Origin: Pseudomonadota bacterium
GTDB taxonomy: Bacteria; Chloroflexota; UBA6077; JAJPGT01
Length of the DNA stretch: 64,000 bases
Direction of reading: 5' to 3'
Assembly: GCA_021325655.1 (NCBI GenBank)
Contig: JAJPGT010000052.1
Location: 62,001 to 126,000 of the forward strand
Positions 60,479-64,000 of the stretch are shown one piece after another. Under the pieces are notes generated by a model. The model had not been told where the DNA came from. It searched no databases and saw only the letters and a list, made by a program, of their open reading frames with translations. A program made the translations under genes and the position numbers. How positions within the stretch are numbered: the first letter of the stretch is position 1; every line of letters starts with the position of its first letter.

Positions 60479-61369
60479 TCACGGCGGAGCTGACCGCGGC
60501 TGCCCTCGCTGCGCGCTGCCGGCCGGGTCGGGCGGCGCGGCGGAGCCAGGAACCGGAGGCGCGGCGCCTGACTCCAGGGCCAGCCCGATCCGCAGCTTGC
60601 TGCGCCCGGAGTGGATGTGCGCCTCCACCGCCTCCACCACGCGCCGCGGGTCTCGGGATTCCAGCGCCTGAAGGATCGCCCGATGCTCGGTGAGCGACGC
60701 CTGGGCGTCGCCCGAGCGGGCCATGCCGGCGTGATCCTGGGCGCGAATAAGCCAGAGCGGAAGATTGATTTCTTCGTACAGCGCCGCGAGGCGCCGGTTG
60801 CCGGCGAAGCGGACGATCGCCGAGTGGAAGGCCCGGTCCCGCTCCAGGTAGGCGACGTAGTCGACGTAGCTGGTGCCGACGACGTAGCGCTCCATCTTTT
60901 CGAGGAGCTGGCGGAGCTGGCGAAGCTGGGCTCTGGTGATCTGGCGTGCCACCAGCGCGCCGATGAAGCTGTCGATCATCAGCCGTAGCTGGTACAGCTC
61001 TTCGACCGTGGCGAGATCGGCGCGGGCGACGAAGGTGCCCCGCCGAGGGCGGATCTCTACCAGCCCCTCAGAGGCGAGCTGGTTCAGAGCGTCGCGGACC
61101 GGTGTTCGGCTAACGCCGAGCTGCTGGGCCAGCAGGGCAAGCTGGAGCCGCTCGCCCGGTTCGAACTCGCGGCCGAGGATCTTGTCGCGCAGCAGCTTGT
61201 AGACGCGCTGCGCGAGCTGTGTCTGGTCGATCGCCTGGAGCGGCTTGGAGGGCAGGCGCCCGCCGGCCGCTACCCGTCCATTCGCCCTGCCCCGGCCATC
61301 CTCCCGCCGCTCGCGCGCCGCCACCGCAGCCTCCGTTCTTCCTGCCGCGCCTGACTCCAGGTGCACCAC
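60479..61369 (-). CDS. GntR-family (FadR/FCD) transcriptional regulator
   Basis: Predicted 296 aa. Winged helix about 55-115 (RVYKLLRDKILGREFEPGERLQLALLAQQLGVSRTPVRDALNQLASEGLV), FCD effector domain about 120-255 with metal/ligand His residues (RAFHSAIV, TEHRAIL, VEAHIHSG). A 45-residue non-conserved N-terminal extension and a Pro-rich tail are present. The start (GTG, 61369) is uncertain. It sits between the tartrate-type cluster and the divergently placed dehydrogenase/permease operon and probably binds TGATATATCA at 61469-61478. Confidence 0.88.
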   Translation of the reverse strand: MVHLESGAAGRTEAAVAARERREDGRGRANGRVAAGGRLPSKPLQAIDQTQLAQRVYKLLRDKILGREFEPGERLQLALLAQQLGVSRTPVRDALNQLASEGLVEIRPRRGTFVARADLATVEELYQLRLMIDSFIGALVARQITRAQLRQLRQLLEKMERYVVGTSYVDYVAYLERDRAFHSAIVRFAGNRRLAALYEEINLPLWLIRAQDHAGMARSGDAQASLTEHRAILQALESRDPRRVVEAVEAHIHSGRSKLRIGLALESGAAPPVPGSAAPPDPAGSAQRGQPRSAPP

Positions 61370-61429
61370 TCATTGGCAGCGGAGCGAAGGCGGGCGAGAT
61401 GTCTGTCCCCCAGCGCCGCCACGGAGAGC

Positions 61430-61458
61430 TTGACAGCCCGAAGATGGGCTCCTAGAAT
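61430..61458 (+). promoter_or_regulatory. Consensus sigma70 promoter for the dehydrogenase-permease operon
   Basis: TTGACA (61430-61435), a 17-nt spacer and TAGAAT (61453-61458) give an almost ideal promoter. The start would be near 61465. Confidence 0.75.
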
Positions 61459-61468
61459 CGGCCCCATC

Positions 61469-61478
61469 TGATATATCA
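61469..61478. promoter_or_regulatory. Palindromic operator candidate for GntR/FCD regulator
   Basis: TGATATATCA, a perfect 10-bp palindrome of the TGATATATCA type typical of FadR-like regulators, begins just after the predicted transcription start. Binding here would block the promoter at 61430-61458. Confidence 0.6.
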
Positions 61479-61773
61479 CACATCACGCTTCCGCGCGAGA
61501 GGGCGGCCTGCCGAGAAGGAGTATCCGCCCCCGGCCGTGTGGTGGGGAGGTGCGGGATGCGGCTGAACCGGCGCGGTGCGGAAGCCATACTCCGCCACTG
61601 CCGCCTGGACGCCCTTATCCGGACAAGGACACAGCGGTGAGCCTGGCGCTGCCGCTGCTCCTGTTCGGCATCGGCTCCTTGCGCTTCGAGCAGCTAGGGC
61701 TGACAACCGCCGCGGGGAGTGGCCGGCTGGACGGCCAAGGCGCCACAGCGCCGATCGTCGTCGCGGAGGGAGC

Positions 61774-62799
61774 ATGACGCGCTTCAAGGTTGCGCTGGTG
61801 GGGCTGGACGGGCGCGACGTGCCGGAGTGGGTGCCGGCGCGCTTTGCCGCAGAGCAGATCGACTTCGTCGTCCGTGAGTGCCACAGTGCGGAGGAGCTGG
61901 AGGCGTCCGCGGGCGACGCCGATGTGGTCTGGCTGTTCGGCGGCAGCCGGGTGATCACGAAGGAGAGCATCGGAGTGCTGCGCCGTTGTCGAGCGATCGT
62001 TCGCACAGGCAGCGGGGTGGACAACGTGCCCGTCCGCGCCGCGACCGAGCGCGGCATTCTCGTCGCCCACACTCCGCAGGCAACCAGCGAGGGGGTGTCG
62101 GACCACGTCGTCGGGCTGCTGCTCGCGGTGCTCAGGCAGATCCCGAAGCACGACCATGCCGTGCGCCGGGGCATCTGGAGTCGCGAGCACGGCTGGCCGC
62201 TGGGGCACCTGCGCGGACAGACGCTGGGGCTGATCGGGTTTGGCACCATCGCCCGGCTGGTCGCGCGCAAGCTGCGCGGGTTCGAACTGACGGTCCTGGC
62301 GCACGACCCCTACGTCGCCGCGGACGTCTTTGCCAGCCACGGCGCGCGCCCCACGAGCCTGGACGAGGTGCTCTCCGAGGCGGACTTCCTCTCTCTGCAC
62401 TGCCCGCTGACCAGAGCCACCTACCACCTCATCGGCGAGCGGGAGCTGCGGCTGATGAAACCGACGGCGATGCTCATCAACACGGCCCGGGGCGCGGTCA
62501 TCGACGAGCCGGTGCTGGTCCGGGCACTCAGCGAGGGCTGGATCGCCGCGGCCGGGCTGGACGTGCTGGAGCAGGAGCCGCCCGCCCCGGACAACCCGCT
62601 GCTTCGGCTCGACAACGTCGTGCTGACACCCCACGTCGCCGGCTATTCGGACGAGTACCTGGACCTGAGCTGGCAGCTCTCCGTCGAGGCGGCGCTGGCG
62701 CTGGCGCACGGCCACTGGCCCCGCGCCTACGTGAACCCGGAGGTCACCCAGCGCTGGGGGCTTGCCCCTGCCGACCGCGCTGGAGGGAGCGACGCGTGA
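61774..62799 (+). CDS. D-isomer-specific 2-hydroxyacid dehydrogenase
   Basis: Predicted 341 aa. The catalytic Arg (NTARGAVID), Glu (VLEQEPPAPDNPLL) and His (LTPHVAGYS) and the Rossmann motif LGLIGFGTIARLVARKL are all present. GGAGGGAGC precedes the ATG at 61774. Likely NAD-dependent oxidation of a 2-hydroxyacid, phosphoglycerate- or hydroxypyruvate-reductase-like. It shares a base with the permease start (TGATG), so it lies in one operon with a sugar-type importer; the substrate may be a sugar acid such as those handled by the tartrate cluster. Confidence 0.9.
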   Translation: MTRFKVALVGLDGRDVPEWVPARFAAEQIDFVVRECHSAEELEASAGDADVVWLFGGSRVITKESIGVLRRCRAIVRTGSGVDNVPVRAATERGILVAHTPQATSEGVSDHVVGLLLAVLRQIPKHDHAVRRGIWSREHGWPLGHLRGQTLGLIGFGTIARLVARKLRGFELTVLAHDPYVAADVFASHGARPTSLDEVLSEADFLSLHCPLTRATYHLIGERELRLMKPTAMLINTARGAVIDEPVLVRALSEGWIAAAGLDVLEQEPPAPDNPLLRLDNVVLTPHVAGYSDEYLDLSWQLSVEAALALAHGHWPRAYVNPEVTQRWGLAPADRAGGSDA

Positions 62800-63890
62800 T
62801 GGACGCCGCCCATACCCCGCCCGATCGCTATCAGCTCGCCGAGGAGGCGCTTACCGAGGCGCTGGAGCAGGAGGAGCCGGAGGCGCAGGCCAGTGGTCAG
62901 ACCCGCGCCCGGCGGCTGCTCCAGTGGATGCTTGGCAGCCGCGAGCTTGCCACCCTGGCCGTCTGCATCCTGCTGTTCGCGCTCTTCACCGCCGGCAACC
63001 CGCGCTACGCCTCCGTCAACATCATCCTGGATATCGCTCGGCGGCTGACCCCGATCGCGCTGCTGGCCATCGGAATGACCTTCCTGATGGTGTCCGGCGA
63101 GCTGGATATCTCGATCGGGGCGAACTTCGGCTTCTGCAGCATCCTACTGGGGCAGTTGGCGAGCGAGCAGCACCATGATCCCTGGCTCTCCATGGTGATC
63201 GTGGTCCTAGTCGGCCTGGCCATCGGCACCATCAACGGGCTGGCCGTGACGCTGGTGGGCCTGCCGTCCTTCATCGCTACGCTGGGGATGCTGGCGGCGC
63301 TGCGTGGCCTGGGCAACGCGCTCACCGGCGGGGTGGGGACGTATGCCAAGGACACCGAGCAGTCCTTCTACACCTTCATGAGCGGCACCCTGCCCGGCAC
63401 GCGCATCCCGAACAGCTTCACCATCATGCTGGTGTGCCTGCTGATCGGGGCGCTGGTGCTGGGCAAGACCAAGTTCGGCAGCGACGTGTACGCCACCGGC
63501 GGCAACGTCGAGGCGGCCCGCAACAACGGCATCGACACCCGGCGGACCAAGCTTATCTGCTTCATGCTCACCGGCCTGCTCGGCGGCCTGACCGGCGCAA
63601 TGCAGTTCGGCTGGGTCCAGTATTCGCCCGGCAACAGCGGCATCGGCTTCGAGCTGCAGGTAATCGCCGCCGCGATCATCGGCGGCGTGGGGCTGTTCGG
63701 CGGCCGGGGCACGGTGATCGGCAGCTTCCTGGGTGGCGTGATCCTGAGCATGCTCACCAGCGGGCTGATCATGATCGGCGTCAAGGACTACTGGGACGGC
63801 GTCCTGTCCGGCCTGGTGATCGTCGCCACGGTTGGGCTGGACCTGCTGGTCCGGCGCGGCGCGGCGCGGGCGCTGGAACAGGCGGCGTGA
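62799..63890 (+). CDS. RbsC/XylH-type sugar ABC transporter permease
   Basis: Predicted 363 aa with about ten membrane segments. Family marks: ILLFALFTAGNPRYASVNIILDIARRLTPIALLAIGMTFLMVSGELDISIGA and YATGGNVEAARNNGIDTRRTK (typical RbsC loop), plus AAAIIGGVGLFGGRGTVIGSFLGGVIL. The N-terminal 35 residues are charged and variable. The ATPase and binding-protein genes are expected just downstream, since GGAGGAG occurs at the very end of the window. Confidence 0.92.
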   Translation: MDAAHTPPDRYQLAEEALTEALEQEEPEAQASGQTRARRLLQWMLGSRELATLAVCILLFALFTAGNPRYASVNIILDIARRLTPIALLAIGMTFLMVSGELDISIGANFGFCSILLGQLASEQHHDPWLSMVIVVLVGLAIGTINGLAVTLVGLPSFIATLGMLAALRGLGNALTGGVGTYAKDTEQSFYTFMSGTLPGTRIPNSFTIMLVCLLIGALVLGKTKFGSDVYATGGNVEAARNNGIDTRRTKLICFMLTGLLGGLTGAMQFGWVQYSPGNSGIGFELQVIAAAIIGGVGLFGGRGTVIGSFLGGVILSMLTSGLIMIGVKDYWDGVLSGLVIVATVGLDLLVRRGAARALEQAA

Positions 63891-64000
63891 GGCTTTGGGC
63901 GGCGGGAGGCGCTGGCGCCTATGCAGTGATGGTCCTTTGGCGGCCCTCGGCGCGATGTTCGTTCCCCATCCACGCTCCTGAACTGCGTTTGGAGGAGGCC
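63891..64000 (+). other. Downstream end of window
   Basis: No complete gene. The last bases (GTTTGGAGGAGGCC) contain a strong Shine-Dalgarno-like sequence, so a further gene of the importer operon probably begins immediately after the window. Confidence 0.4.

Larger units (their letters stand above)
61370..61773. other. 404-bp divergent regulatory region with structured leader
   Basis: It holds the promoter and palindrome at 61430-61478. The rightward leader is about 300 nt long and contains an inverted repeat GGAGTAT (61518-61524)/ATACTCC (61587-61593), supported by CCGC/GCGG inside. Short ORFs there have no homology I can recognise. Confidence 0.6.

Noticed and set aside
61550..61777. 75-codon ORF in the leader before the dehydrogenase
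   Set aside because: No ribosome site at a proper distance, no homology, and it overlaps the true start region with SD; the leader is better explained as untranslated.

Overview
The window is a high-GC bacterial chromosome segment with about 55 protein genes and no rRNA or tRNA that I can recognise. Several features together suggest a Chloroflexota member, probably Thermomicrobia/Sphaerobacter-like (an inference): two F420-type luciferase-like oxidoreductases, three CRTAC1 (FG-GAP plus ASPIC/UnbV) proteins, lipoproteins with Ala/Pro/Thr linkers, a secreted protein carrying a GDC...NGD...WINGP sequence type I associate with Chloroflexota, frequent GTG starts, and kaiB/kaiC outside cyanobacteria.

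Layout. 1-4.2 kb: a copper-monooxygenase-like lipoprotein and a CRTAC1 protein. 4.2-7.5 kb: an FAD oxidoreductase, then a reverse-strand unit of an XRE regulator and a catalytically dead ClpP-like protein. 7.6-10.9 kb: a U32-like protein and two divergent D-threonine-aldolase-like PLP enzymes. 11-12.7 kb: two ABC-2 permeases without an ATPase. 12.8-17.2 kb: a DsrE-family gene with an in-frame TGA giving a UxxC motif (candidate selenoprotein), an LLM oxidoreductase, and an E1alpha-SDR-E1beta operon behind a structured leader. 17.3-22.6 kb: a xanthine-dehydrogenase-family molybdoenzyme (large, 2Fe-2S and FAD subunits) and an amidohydrolase. 23.5-28.9 kb: a six-gene kai operon (pseudo-receiver, GAF plus KaiA/RsbU-like helical protein, KaiB, KaiC, histidine kinase, receiver). 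29-34 kb: a complete branched-chain amino-acid-type ABC importer. 34.2-41.3 kb: two tandem CRTAC1 proteins and a CopC-CopD fusion. 41.5-53.7 kb: secreted proteins, two OmpR-type two-component systems, an FtsX-type export operon with two ATPases and a PepSY protein. 54-61.4 kb: a tartrate-dehydratase-type catabolic cluster (TarD, LLM, transketolase, fumarase/ASL-superfamily lyase, VOC) with a GntR/FCD regulator. 61.4-64 kb: a strong promoter with a GntR-type palindrome driving a 2-hydroxyacid dehydrogenase and an RbsC-like permease.

The two most striking points are the candidate selenocysteine DsrE protein (TGA at 13078-13080, UxxC, and a hairpin placed like a bacterial SECIS) and the kai operon. 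In the kai operon the two parts of cyanobacterial KaiA, a pseudo-receiver and a C-terminal four-helix domain, seem to be present as separate genes beside kaiB and a kaiC that keeps its phosphorylation sites. A third point is a tandem 22-bp-spaced motif shared by the leaders of the first gene and of the second CRTAC1 locus, 34 kb apart, which suggests one regulon including copper-related genes. Motif-based assignments were made by eye; no database search was run.
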